From assembly GCA_041583495.1 (NCBI GenBank), contig JBFHFS010000018.1, positions 1 through 64,000 on the forward strand: a stretch of DNA of 64,000 bases. The letters are read 5' to 3'. The DNA comes from JBFHFS01 sp041583495. Its GTDB lineage: Bacteria; Bacteroidota; Bacteroidia; Bacteroidales; Marinilabiliaceae. The notes under the pieces were generated by a model that saw only the letters and a program-made list of their open reading frames with translations, was not told the DNA's origin and made no database searches. Positions within the stretch are counted from its first letter, which is position 1, and each line of letters begins with the position of its first letter. A program made the position numbers and the translations under genes. Below, one piece after another: positions 1-8,203 of the stretch.

Positions 1-264
1 GAGCGTATCCGGATTCGGGGCATTCGTATTTTCGGTTAAACAGAGATTGGTGATCTCAACCCCAAAAAACGGATAGGTACCAAAAAAAGTAGGTTCAACT
101 TTTTCAATAATAAAATTGCAGACCAAATATTTTTTCGCCTGCTTATTAACGATTGGCGTCAGTTTTTCCGGTGTGAAAATATACCACATGCCTATGGCCG
201 CAGTTATGATCAACACTAGAACCAATACCAGTAAAGCTGTTCCAACCTTTTTTAATATGTGCAT
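1..264 (-). CDS. AsmA-like protein, N-terminal fragment (cut by window edge)
   Basis: The 88 visible codons start at an ATG at 264 and run off the left edge without a stop. A lysine-containing start is followed by one hydrophobic segment (about residues 8-27). The next part, with a FTPEKLTPIVNKQA stretch and a PTFFGTYPFFGVEI stretch, resembles the start of Bacteroidota AsmA-family proteins, which are large, inner-membrane-anchored periplasmic proteins implicated in envelope lipid homeostasis. Only the N-terminus is seen, so the family call rests on this pattern. The start lies 4 bases beyond the end of the preceding lipoprotein gene on the same strand, so the two may be cotranscribed. Confidence 0.6.
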   Translation of the reverse strand, partial: MHILKKVGTALLVLVLVLIITAAIGMWYIFTPEKLTPIVNKQAKKYLVCNFIIEKVEPTFFGTYPFFGVEITNLCLTENTNAPNPDTL

Positions 265-268
265 TTCA

Positions 269-634
269 CTAAAGCTTGCTAAATGATTCAGTATTTCCGT
301 AATCGTCTTGATATTCTAATGTTGTTGCGGTTAAGGTTATGATGGTGTAGGTTTTGGGAACCAAACCGCCATTAACTATGATATGAATTTGCTCTAACTG
401 ATCTTTGACGATAGTCCAGGTAAATTCCTGAGCTTCTTCTTCGGTTACATCATCAGCAGTATCCCAGGTAGCACCAGAATAATCGGAATTGTATCTTTCG
501 AATAAGGTCCCACTTTGCCATTTTCCAATGATTAATGACTCATCAAAACTGATTTCCGTTTCTTGTTCTGTACACGAGCTTATGAATAGCGCTACGAATG
601 CAAGGCTTAAAATGATAATTGCGAACCGTCTCAT
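269..634 (-). CDS. Small lipoprotein, lipocalin-like
   Basis: A 121-residue protein. It has a positively charged start (MRR), a hydrophobic core and a lipobox ending at SSC (Cys about residue 21), so it should be lipidated and carried to the envelope. The mature part contains LIIGKWQSG, the typical opening of lipocalin-like domains in Bacteroidota lipoproteins, and is otherwise acidic. The size fits a single small beta-barrel. The AsmA-like gene follows 4 bases downstream on the same strand. The ligand and role cannot be read from sequence. Confidence 0.65.
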   Translation of the reverse strand: MRRFAIIILSLAFVALFISSCTEQETEISFDESLIIGKWQSGTLFERYNSDYSGATWDTADDVTEEEAQEFTWTIVKDQLEQIHIIVNGGLVPKTYTIITLTATTLEYQDDYGNTESFSKL

Positions 635-898
635 TTGTTTTTAATTTGTTAATGAATACCCCTGTTTGTTGCTCAACAATAAAATTCAAAAATAAGGCTT
701 TATTTTTGTTATTGGATTAAACATGATTTGTTAATTAGGAAAATATCCCGATAGTTTTTCCTTCCGGTTTCTGAGCCTCTCGAAATGCAAAACCCATTTA
801 ACTTTAGTTCATTCCGAAAACCGTTGGAACACCAGAGGGGCTACTTATAGTACTGATTCTTTAAAACCTCTTTGGGGGGTTGGGGTAAGGAATTGCAT

Positions 899-1185
899 CG
901 AAGCGGAAATCGACGAACCCCATCCAAAAATAAAGATGTCCTCTGCAAATACCTATGGGGCCTATTAAGCAATAAAAAATGCCATTTATACAGGATGGGG
1001 GGCGTAAAGGATCACATTCACATGATAACACCTGTTCATCCCTTAGTTGCACCGGCAATGCTTGTCAGGGTATTAAGCTTTCAACTTCTGAATTGATTAG
1101 AAATGAAAGTCTCTTCTCACCCTTTAACAGATGGAAAAATGATTACGGTGCCTTTACCGATCCTATAAAAAGCACCTTTTGGGAG
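899..1185 (+). pseudogene. Decayed REP-associated tyrosine transposase (RAYT / Y1 family)
   Basis: Two reading frames together recover a recognisable Y1-type transposase. The first frame (about 899-1068) gives KYLWGLLSNKKCHLYR followed by GGVKDHIHMI, which carries the HUH (His-hydrophobic-His) metal-binding motif at about 1013-1021. The second (from about 1070) continues with IKLSTSELIRN and then KNDYGAFTDPIKS, which align with the usual continuation. The frames differ by about one base at 1067-1071, consistent with a single-base deletion. The segment that would hold the catalytic tyrosine is absent: the homology stops near 1173 and runs straight into a REP-like palindrome. No credible start codon remains. 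The element should therefore be inactive. The family call is from memory of conserved RAYT motifs. Confidence 0.7.
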
Positions 1186-1186
1186 G

Positions 1187-1315
1187 GATATTCAACCCCT
1201 TTGCGGTTGAGGTGCCGCTCAATTAACACCACGGGTTTGCGCCTCCGAGGAAAGCTTCGGCGGCACGCGGACTACCCGTGGCTATTGATTTTTAACCCCT
1301 TTGTGGTTTTCGCTT
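1187..1315. repeat. REP-like palindromic repeat beside the RAYT relic
   Basis: An outer inverted repeat CCACGGGT (1229-1236) / ACCCGTGG (1274-1281) encloses a second imperfect hairpin (CCGAGG...CTTCGG). The unit is flanked by near-identical direct copies of AACCCCTTTG (about 1194-1203 and 1294-1303). The palindrome abuts the truncated transposase, the usual arrangement of a RAYT and its target repeat. No second copy was noticed in this window, so its copy number in the genome is unknown. Confidence 0.5.
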
Positions 1316-1471
1316 AAGTAAATCCATCCCGCCAACGAATCTTCCAAACCCAAAATAAAGGAATTAAGCCATTGTTAAAGGCGGAAAAATTAAATCCTCA
1401 AACCGCCATGGCATCAGCCAATACGGCTCAAGGTTACAAATTAAAAGGGACAAGAAAAAAGCAACTAAATA

Positions 1472-2614
1472 TTACAAAAAATTGTGTGGATAATTGGGCA
1501 TACGATTCTGAAAAGTCAGAACAGACTCTTTTTTAATTACCCCTTCATCGATATTAATAGCCTTTTGAATTGTGGGATTCTTCATCCAACTTTCATGACC
1601 ATCTAAGATGGTTGGTAAATAAACGATTAACGCTGCAGATATGGACCTTGAAGCACTTTCCCACAGATAACTAGGTGTATGATCTACAGCATAATAGTCG
1701 ACATTATCGATATGCAGTATGGGTTTTTTAAAAGTTGTAGGCTTTGCAAAATAAAATCCCATGCCTTCATCGCAACTTACATCAACAATTAAACTGCCCG
1801 GTTTTAAGGTATCTTTCTCATCTTCAGTCACAAAATTGACTGGATTGTCGGTATCCTGATAGGTGCCATTAATAATGATTTCAGATTCACCAATTAAATC
1901 GGATAAGGGCCGAATAGTACCATCATGTTCTATCGTTACCATCCTGGCTTCCCCGGCAACCCCTTCACGAATACGAACATAATCCACATCTAAAATTTCT
2001 TCCCGTACTTCGTGATCAGGCCGTTGGATACAAATGGTAATATCCCTGAATCCATGAGCTTTAAGAGCATAAATCGCACCACGGCTAACGGCGCCAAAAC
2101 TAAAAATAATGACTTTACGCTGGTTCCCATAATGGCCATCTATTCCTCTTAATTGCAAGGCATGGAGGACTGCGCAATAGCCTGCCATTTCATTATTCTT
2201 ATAAAAGGTATGTCTGCCCACCTGGCCATTCGGTGACCAAATAAACATATCTTCGAAGGCAATAAGTGTTAGCTTTCGGTCTATGGCAATTTGTGTAAGG
2301 TCATTTTGCTGTGCGCAATGCGGATATCCCCAAATTAACCCTCCCTCACGTATTTCGCGCAAATCGGCCAACGTTGGTTTGGCAATAATTACGGAGCCCA
2401 ATTCGGCTAATAATTCATGCCGAGAAGCCACCCCTCCGGCTTGAGAAACAAAAAAATCGTCCGCTAACCCAAAAGGTGCACCATATCCCTTCTCAAAAAT
2501 TAATTGTTTGCGAATGTCTTCCGGGAGACGTGACAGATGATCCGGATGAATTGGAACACGTTTTTCATCTTCTTTTCTTGAAGTTCCAATAACTCCTAAG
2601 CTTAGTTTTTTCAT
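1472..2614 (-). CDS. Alanine dehydrogenase/PNT-family enzyme, carboxyethylornithine synthase-like
   Basis: A 380-residue protein. The N-terminal KKLSLGVIGTSRKEDEKRVP segment and the HPDHL that follows are typical of the AlaDH/PNT N-terminal domain, and a Rossmann-like segment follows near VIIFSFGAVSRGAIYAL. Within that superfamily the layout resembles N5-(carboxyethyl)ornithine synthase, an NADP-dependent reductive condensation of pyruvate with an amino acid, more than true alanine dehydrogenase. The substrate is unproven. The reading frame extends 29 codons upstream, but the ATG at 2614 is preferred because AAAGGAG lies a few bases upstream and the family motif begins directly after it. It stands alone, with no obvious operon partner. 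Confidence 0.65.
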   Translation of the reverse strand: MKKLSLGVIGTSRKEDEKRVPIHPDHLSRLPEDIRKQLIFEKGYGAPFGLADDFFVSQAGGVASRHELLAELGSVIIAKPTLADLREIREGGLIWGYPHCAQQNDLTQIAIDRKLTLIAFEDMFIWSPNGQVGRHTFYKNNEMAGYCAVLHALQLRGIDGHYGNQRKVIIFSFGAVSRGAIYALKAHGFRDITICIQRPDHEVREEILDVDYVRIREGVAGEARMVTIEHDGTIRPLSDLIGESEIIINGTYQDTDNPVNFVTEDEKDTLKPGSLIVDVSCDEGMGFYFAKPTTFKKPILHIDNVDYYAVDHTPSYLWESASRSISAALIVYLPTILDGHESWMKNPTIQKAINIDEGVIKKESVLTFQNRMPNYPHNFL

Positions 2615-3235
2615 GAGTTCTCCTTTGTTGATAAAAAAAAATAATGTCGGCTCGACGATCCGTAATTCAATTAGAAATAATTTGCTGTAGGGAAAGATCA
2701 CATTTCTTAAACAACAAAAGGGAGTAAGGACTGATTGAAATCAAAAATGGTATAACCCAGCGGTAAAGATACTCTAATTTTCGGAGAGACTCACAAATTA
2801 AAAAATTGATAATAAATAAGTTAAAAGAACACCACCTGAAACAAAAAGCCAAAGAGGATGCCTTCTGGTTCCATCAACAGTGAATTATGGATTGGTTGTT
2901 TCCCTTCACAAAATCCCATCCTGGCGCCCCGTAATTCAGAAGAACCTGAGTTCGGAATTTCTGAAGAATCCCTTGCCCTTGCTGCAAAAGCTTACTATGA
3001 TTGGTATGATTTGAGAACCCTCCAAAAGAATTCTCTTGAAAAGACTTACCTTGATGAATTATATTTAATTAAGCCTGGATAGAAACCTTTGCCATCCATA
3101 AAGCGCTGCAAACAGACTCTTTTTCCTTGAGCAAGGGTTGAGCTAAACATTTCGCTCCTGCAACACGTTTTAATAAAGTTATTTACCTGTTGTACTCTCA
3201 ATGGTCATTTCGGTTTTATTTTACACCTAAAAGTA
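2615..3235. other. Intergenic stretch with one weak open frame
   Basis: No convincing gene was found. A plus-strand frame at 2858-3082 encodes 74 residues with plausible composition (a segment reading SEESLALAAKAYYDWYDLRT). It has no recognisable domain, no evident ribosome binding site and no homologue I can name. It may be a small hypothetical gene or the tail of a decayed one. The rest contains no clear hairpin or promoter box. Confidence 0.25.
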
Positions 3236-4156
3236 ATGGAAGAGCAGATCAAAAAATTTTTATTTGACCCAACCATCGGAAAAATTGCAACGATCCTTAT
3301 TGGAGTCGCAATCATTTGGGTAATCATAAAAGCGATACAGCGCAGCTTGTTCACCAGGATAAAAGATAATGACAATCGTTACAGAGCCAAGAAGTTCAGT
3401 AGTTTTATTGGCTATACTTTGACCATCCTGTTGTTAACGATAGTTTTTAGTGACCGACTCGGGGGACTGACCGTAGCCCTGGGCGTTGCAGGGGCGGGCA
3501 TTGCCTTTGCGCTGCAAGAAGTAATTGTCTCATTTGCAGGATGGATAGCCATTATGTTTGGTGGTTTTTATAAAACCGGCGACCGTGTCCAGCTGGGGGG
3601 TATTAAAGGAGATGTGATGGATATTGGCGTTTTACGAACCACCATAATGGAAACAGGCCAATGGGTTGACGGTGACTTATATAACGGACGGATTGTTTTG
3701 ATCGCCAACAGCTTTGTTTTTAAGGAACCGGTATTTAACTATTCAGGGGACTTTCCGTTTTTATGGGATGAAATAAAAATCCCTATTCAATATGGAAGTA
3801 ACTATGAATTGGCAAAAGAGCTGTTTGAACAAGCAGGCAAAGACGTTGCAGGCGATTTGAGTGAAAAATCCAGGGAGAACGGGCATACATTGCAGGATAA
3901 ATACCGTTTGGAAGATGCACAAACCGACCCGATGGTTTCACTCATTGCCAACGATAACTGGGTTGAATATACTTTGCGTTATATCGTAAATTACAAAAAA
4001 CGCCGGATGACCAAAACAGAATTGTTTACTCAAATCCTTAAACGAGTAGAGGCCACAAATGGACAAATCAGGTTTGCTTCTGCCACCTTTCAATTGGTTG
4101 AAGCCCCTGAGCTTAACGTAAAAATATCGGCAGACAGAGACCATAAAGGCAACTAA
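3236..4156 (+). CDS. Small-conductance mechanosensitive channel (MscS family)
   Basis: A 306-residue inner-membrane protein. TM1 lies at about 15-33 and TM2 at about 54-72. The Gly/Ala-rich pore helix TM3 (VALGVAGAGIAFALQEVI and onward) is at about 80-108. The MscS beta domain follows, beginning FYKTGDRVQLGGIKGDVMDI, then an alpha-beta C-terminal region. Such channels gate under membrane tension and release solutes on hypo-osmotic shock. The length is close to the E. coli MscS type (286 residues) rather than the large MscK type. The start ATG is followed by a soluble lead of about 12 residues as expected. It appears to be a single-gene unit. Confidence 0.9.
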   Translation: MEEQIKKFLFDPTIGKIATILIGVAIIWVIIKAIQRSLFTRIKDNDNRYRAKKFSSFIGYTLTILLLTIVFSDRLGGLTVALGVAGAGIAFALQEVIVSFAGWIAIMFGGFYKTGDRVQLGGIKGDVMDIGVLRTTIMETGQWVDGDLYNGRIVLIANSFVFKEPVFNYSGDFPFLWDEIKIPIQYGSNYELAKELFEQAGKDVAGDLSEKSRENGHTLQDKYRLEDAQTDPMVSLIANDNWVEYTLRYIVNYKKRRMTKTELFTQILKRVEATNGQIRFASATFQLVEAPELNVKISADRDHKGN

Positions 4157-4345
4157 AACAAAATTGCCCTATACGCTGATAAAAACCCCGATGCAAATAA
4201 ATGGTTTCGTGTATGCTGGGATCCATGTTTTTTCATAAGTTTATTGTTCGGATTTCAAGGCAGGCATAAACCGATGGGCAATCGGCTCAAACACCTGCTA
4301 AACACCGGAACATCAACCGCTAACGATCATCTAACAGAAACAACC

Positions 4346-5011
4346 ATGAAAGTAAAAATAAAGATCAAAGAAGTCAAAACGGTAAATGAATTTGATTTCT
4401 ACTGGAAACCCGAAGATTACATTAACCTGCTTAAGGAATTTGATTTTCCCGATGCAGAAAAAAGTAAAAAAGAGGATCTGTTAGAATTACTTCATATGGC
4501 CATTACCGATTTTGAGCCCAATGAATCCGCTCAGATTCTATTAACCTATAAGCTGGGGCATGAATTAAATGAAGGTCAGATTCAATCTTTATCCCATGAA
4601 ATGATTAATGATAAAGTGGCTGAAGAGTATCCTGAACCTTCGTTGCATTTTGCCCTTTTTAATATCAATCAACTCTTATACAGAGCCTATAACGGAACGT
4701 TCCCCAATACCGAGGCTACCATTATCGATATGGAAATAAGTCCAATAACGGATAGTGATGTTGAAATCGATAAGGAGATCCTGATTAAAGCCCTGGGGGC
4801 AGGCTTAAAAGATAATAACCTGATAAAACGATTATTTGAAGAACAGATTACCGGCAAGGTATCGTTCACGGATGCAGCGAACACCATCTGGAACGTAAAA
4901 AAATTAACCGACAATAACTATCAGCTTATTACTTCCAAATATTGGGTAGACAAAGAAGACTTCCTGAATTTTGAGTACGAAGCTGAAATTGAATTTTTTG
5001 AAGAAGAGTAA
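4346..5011 (+). CDS. Hypothetical cytoplasmic protein
   Basis: A 221-residue, acidic protein without signal peptide or membrane segment. It begins KVKIKIKEVKTVNEFDFYWK and ends in a Glu/Phe-rich tail. I do not recognise a family. The open frame extends 34 codons upstream, but those residues look non-coding (GRHKPMGNRLKHLL) and ATG 4346 follows an A-rich leader typical of Bacteroidota, so that start is preferred. It lies between mscS and a desaturase with gaps of about 190 and 295 bases, so it is probably monocistronic. Confidence 0.6.
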   Translation: MKVKIKIKEVKTVNEFDFYWKPEDYINLLKEFDFPDAEKSKKEDLLELLHMAITDFEPNESAQILLTYKLGHELNEGQIQSLSHEMINDKVAEEYPEPSLHFALFNINQLLYRAYNGTFPNTEATIIDMEISPITDSDVEIDKEILIKALGAGLKDNNLIKRLFEEQITGKVSFTDAANTIWNVKKLTDNNYQLITSKYWVDKEDFLNFEYEAEIEFFEEE

Positions 5012-5306
5012 ACAAAAACAGCGAAAACAACATGGTTTAAAAAAAGACCTCCCCGGGTTTAATGCAGGAAGAAATCACCTCTTACCATTAACTTATAACG
5101 GTGCAACGGGGCAACCTGCTTTTACCATTCCCCCGATGGGGCCCCACTCCTTTCAAAACCTCCTTAACCAGGGATAGGGTGTTGAGGAGTCTAAGATAGA
5201 TAAGCGCAAAAAGCATCTTAAATAAACAAAGCCATTCGCTTATTTGTTTTCCTTAGACGTAGCAGGCTGTTTTTTTCAGGTCCTGAGGTGTTTTTAACGA
5301 GGTAAA

Positions 5307-6299
5307 ATGAAAACTCCAAACAACGAATGGTCAAACTGGATATCGATTATTAAACGATACAACCGACCCAGCAAAGCCAAAAGCTGGTGGCAGGTGATCA
5401 ATTCGCTTATCCCCTATCTGCTCCTTTGGGTTCTTATGATTTATTCCCTCAAATATTCCTACTGGTACACCCTGATACTATCTGTTCTGGCAGCCGGTTT
5501 TCTGGTTCGTATTTTTATCATTTTTCACGATTGCGGGCATGGTTCGTTTTTTAGATCACGCAGGTTAAACAAGGTCGTTGGAATTATCGCAGGAGGCCTC
5601 GCCTTTACCCCTTACCATAAATGGCATCAACAACACCTGGTGCATCATCAAACGGTGGGCAATCTGGATAAACGAGGGATGGGCGATGTTATGACCCTAA
5701 CCCTTGAAGAGTTCAGGAACAGTTCTAAAAAGAAGCAGTTATTTTATCGTCTGTATCGAAATCCCATCATTCTGCTGTTTATTGCCCCCTTTTTCCTCTT
5801 TACGGTCATTAACCGTCTCCCGGACAAAAGGCTTTCGAAACGAATAAATCTATACACCCATCTTACCACCCTGGGGCTCATACTGGCCATAACAGTGGTT
5901 TCGTTTTTTATCGGATTTAAAACCTATGTGCTGATCAAAGTTCCTGTTTTGTTTTTTGCTTCCATTTTTGGGGTGTGGCTATTTTATGTACAGCACCAGT
6001 TTAAAGATGTGGTGTGGGTACGAGAGGACCAATGGGATTATAATTCCATTGCCATGAAGGGCTGTTCCTATCTGAAATTTCCAAGAATCCTGCAATGGTT
6101 TTCAGGCAACATCGGCTTTCATCACATCCATCATTTAAGCTCTAAAATCCCCAATTACAACCTGGAAAAATGCCATCGCGACAACCCCATTTTCCAAAAA
6201 GAACCCCTAACCTTTTTGTCAAGCCTCCAATGTGCAAAGTATAGGCTATGGGATGAAGAGAGGGAAAAACTGGTCAGCTTTAAAGAGGCGTTGGGGTAA
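5307..6299 (+). CDS. Membrane fatty-acid desaturase (delta-12/omega-3 type)
   Basis: A 330-residue integral membrane di-iron desaturase. All three histidine boxes are present: HDCGH at 74-78, HQQHLVHH at 107-114 and HHIHH at 272-276. Hydrophobic pairs lie before box 1 and between boxes 2 and 3. The box spacing and the GFHHIHHL ending fit acyl-lipid desaturases that introduce double bases' equivalents, that is cis double bonds, into membrane fatty acids. The regiospecificity cannot be told from sequence. Electron donors are not encoded nearby. It appears to be monocistronic. Confidence 0.88.
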   Translation: MKTPNNEWSNWISIIKRYNRPSKAKSWWQVINSLIPYLLLWVLMIYSLKYSYWYTLILSVLAAGFLVRIFIIFHDCGHGSFFRSRRLNKVVGIIAGGLAFTPYHKWHQQHLVHHQTVGNLDKRGMGDVMTLTLEEFRNSSKKKQLFYRLYRNPIILLFIAPFFLFTVINRLPDKRLSKRINLYTHLTTLGLILAITVVSFFIGFKTYVLIKVPVLFFASIFGVWLFYVQHQFKDVVWVREDQWDYNSIAMKGCSYLKFPRILQWFSGNIGFHHIHHLSSKIPNYNLEKCHRDNPIFQKEPLTFLSSLQCAKYRLWDEEREKLVSFKEALG

Positions 6300-6431
6300 A
6301 AACGCGCCCCCTCCACTTAAACGATATCCATTTAACGATTGATGGCAAATTACCAACCCCCAATTTCAGCCATAATAGGCCTGATTGATCTAAATTGACT
6401 CCATCTATGACGAATTTGGATTAATCTGTTG

Positions 6432-6439
6432 TATCTTTG
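6432..6439 (+). promoter_or_regulatory. -7 box TATCTTTG upstream of the secreted-protein gene at 6471
   Basis: TATCTTTG matches the Bacteroidota -7 consensus TAnnTTTG exactly and lies 31 bases before the ATG. A TTTG at 6415-6418 is too close (13-base spacer) to be a standard -33 element, so only the -7 call is made. Confidence 0.5.
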
Positions 6440-6470
6440 GTTGCATTATTCATATTCAAAAGTTTTTGCC

Positions 6471-7124
6471 ATGAAGCGTTTAATTTATTTTTTGTTTATA
6501 AGCCTGTCGGTTTCTACCTTATATGCACAAGGAACATCCACCGAACTCTCACATTACCTGCTTCCTGAATTTACCCAGGGGACCATTCTAATGAAAGATG
6601 GAAAAGAGAATAAGGCCCTGCTGAATTATAATTCGCTGACAGAAGAGATGATTTTCAACAATAAAGGTCAAATGCTGGCCATAGGAGATACGGAACTGGC
6701 ACAAACAGATTCGGTGTTTATCGGGAAGAGAACCTTTATTCTTCTGAACGGAAAGTTTGTTGAATTACTGGCCCATTCAACCTTTGATTTATATGCCGAG
6801 CACAAATGCGATGTAATACCTCCGGGCAGCCCGGCCGCCTACGGAGGAACCTCTCAGACCTCATCCACCACCTCCTATTCATCGCTTGCCACCGGAGGAA
6901 GACTTTACGACTTAAAATTGCCCGATGATTATACTGTAAAACCCTACACGTATTATTGGATAAGGAAAAATGGGGAGTTAAATAAATTCATCTCTCTGAA
7001 CCAATTAATGAAATTAAATAAAGACAAAAAGGATTTATTTAAAGCATATGTCAAAAAAAATGATGTGAAATTCGACGATCAGGAAAGTATTATTCAGCTG
7101 ATTGAATACCTGGAAAAAAACTAA
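6471..7124 (+). CDS. Secreted hypothetical protein
   Basis: A 217-residue protein with a clear signal peptide (MKRLIYFLFISLSVSTLYAQ). The mature part contains a short Ser/Thr/Tyr/Gly-rich linker (about residues 128-150) between two folded-looking segments and ends in a Lys-rich helix. No family is recognised. It resembles the many short periplasmic or outer-surface proteins of Bacteroidota of unknown function. The open frame begins 14 codons earlier, but ATG 6471 opens the signal peptide and sits 31 bases after a TAnnTTTG box. The deacetylase gene begins 17 bases downstream on the same strand, so the two may be one transcript. Confidence 0.65.
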   Translation: MKRLIYFLFISLSVSTLYAQGTSTELSHYLLPEFTQGTILMKDGKENKALLNYNSLTEEMIFNNKGQMLAIGDTELAQTDSVFIGKRTFILLNGKFVELLAHSTFDLYAEHKCDVIPPGSPAAYGGTSQTSSTTSYSSLATGGRLYDLKLPDDYTVKPYTYYWIRKNGELNKFISLNQLMKLNKDKKDLFKAYVKKNDVKFDDQESIIQLIEYLEKN

Positions 7125-7141
7125 AGGCCTAAAAACCCAGC

Positions 7142-7930
7142 ATGGGACGAATAATTGCGCTTTTGTTCACCCTTTCGGTTTGTTCTTTTGGAAATGGACA
7201 AATCCTGAAAAAGCAAATTCCAGATCATTTGGTGGTGCTTACCTTCGATGATGCCACAGAAAGCCAATACTCTGTTGTAGCTCCCTTGTTGAAGCAATTT
7301 GGTTTTGGGGCCACCTTTTTTGTCTGTGAATTCCCGTCAAAATCTTCTGATGGGTCAGCCTATATGACCTGGCAACAAATAAATGAATTAGATAAGATGG
7401 GGTTCGAGGTAGCCAACCATACCCGAACACATGCTGCGGTCAGCCAATTATCCAAAGCACAGTTCCTGGAGGAGTTAGATTATATTGAAGCCAAATGTGC
7501 TTCACAGGGAATCGTGAAGCCGTCGAACTTTGCCTATCCCGGATACGATCTAAGCATCCCCGTGATGGAGACTTTACATGAAAAAGGGTATGAATTCGCA
7601 CGTGCCGGAGGAAACAGGCCTTTTGATCCACTCAGCGATTATCCCCTTCTGGTTCCAAGCTGGGCAACCAATGCCACTAATAAAGGCCAAATCATGGCGG
7701 CATTTAAGGAGGCCCAAAAAGGAAAGATAGTCGTCCTGACCATTCACGGGGTACCCGACGTGGAGCATCCCTGGGTAAATACCCCCCCGGCATTGTTCAA
7801 AGAATACCTTCAATATTTGTCCGACCACCACTTTAAGGTCATCCCGCTCAGGGATTTGAATCGTTACATCGACGTGGAGGAAGCCAAAAAGCGCATCGTT
7901 CCCAACATGAATAAGAAGTTGAAATCATAA
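7142..7930 (+). CDS. Exported polysaccharide deacetylase (NodB/CE4-like)
   Basis: A 262-residue protein with an N-terminal signal peptide (about 1-19). NodB motif 1 is VVLTFDDA, with catalytic/metal Asp residues. Motif 2 is FEVANHTRTHAAV, with the H-x3-H metal pair. Motif 3 is NFAYPGYD, and the late IVVLTIHGV supplies the last His. It should be a metal-dependent N- or O-deacetylase acting in the periplasm or at the surface on a glycan. The substrate (chitin, peptidoglycan or exopolysaccharide) cannot be assigned. It is probably cotranscribed with the secreted protein upstream. Confidence 0.85.
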   Translation: MGRIIALLFTLSVCSFGNGQILKKQIPDHLVVLTFDDATESQYSVVAPLLKQFGFGATFFVCEFPSKSSDGSAYMTWQQINELDKMGFEVANHTRTHAAVSQLSKAQFLEELDYIEAKCASQGIVKPSNFAYPGYDLSIPVMETLHEKGYEFARAGGNRPFDPLSDYPLLVPSWATNATNKGQIMAAFKEAQKGKIVVLTIHGVPDVEHPWVNTPPALFKEYLQYLSDHHFKVIPLRDLNRYIDVEEAKKRIVPNMNKKLKS

Positions 7931-8203
7931 CGCCTGTCGGGTTACCTTTTTTTAAGAGTCCGGGGCCCTGTTAAACCCATTTCCTGATACAGCCAAACGA
8001 ATTGTTTTAATTACTGGTGAGCAGGCTAATGAAAAGACTATCCACCGCCCACTATTAAACCCATGGCTTATAGCGGGCGGGGACGAGTTTTAAAGCATAT
8101 TTATCTTCAATGCCGGTCTGAGGATTTACAATGACATCCCCCGGATGTTTACCATGAAAATGCCAAAAAGATCTTGACTCTTCACAGGAGTTGTTGGAGC
8201 ATT

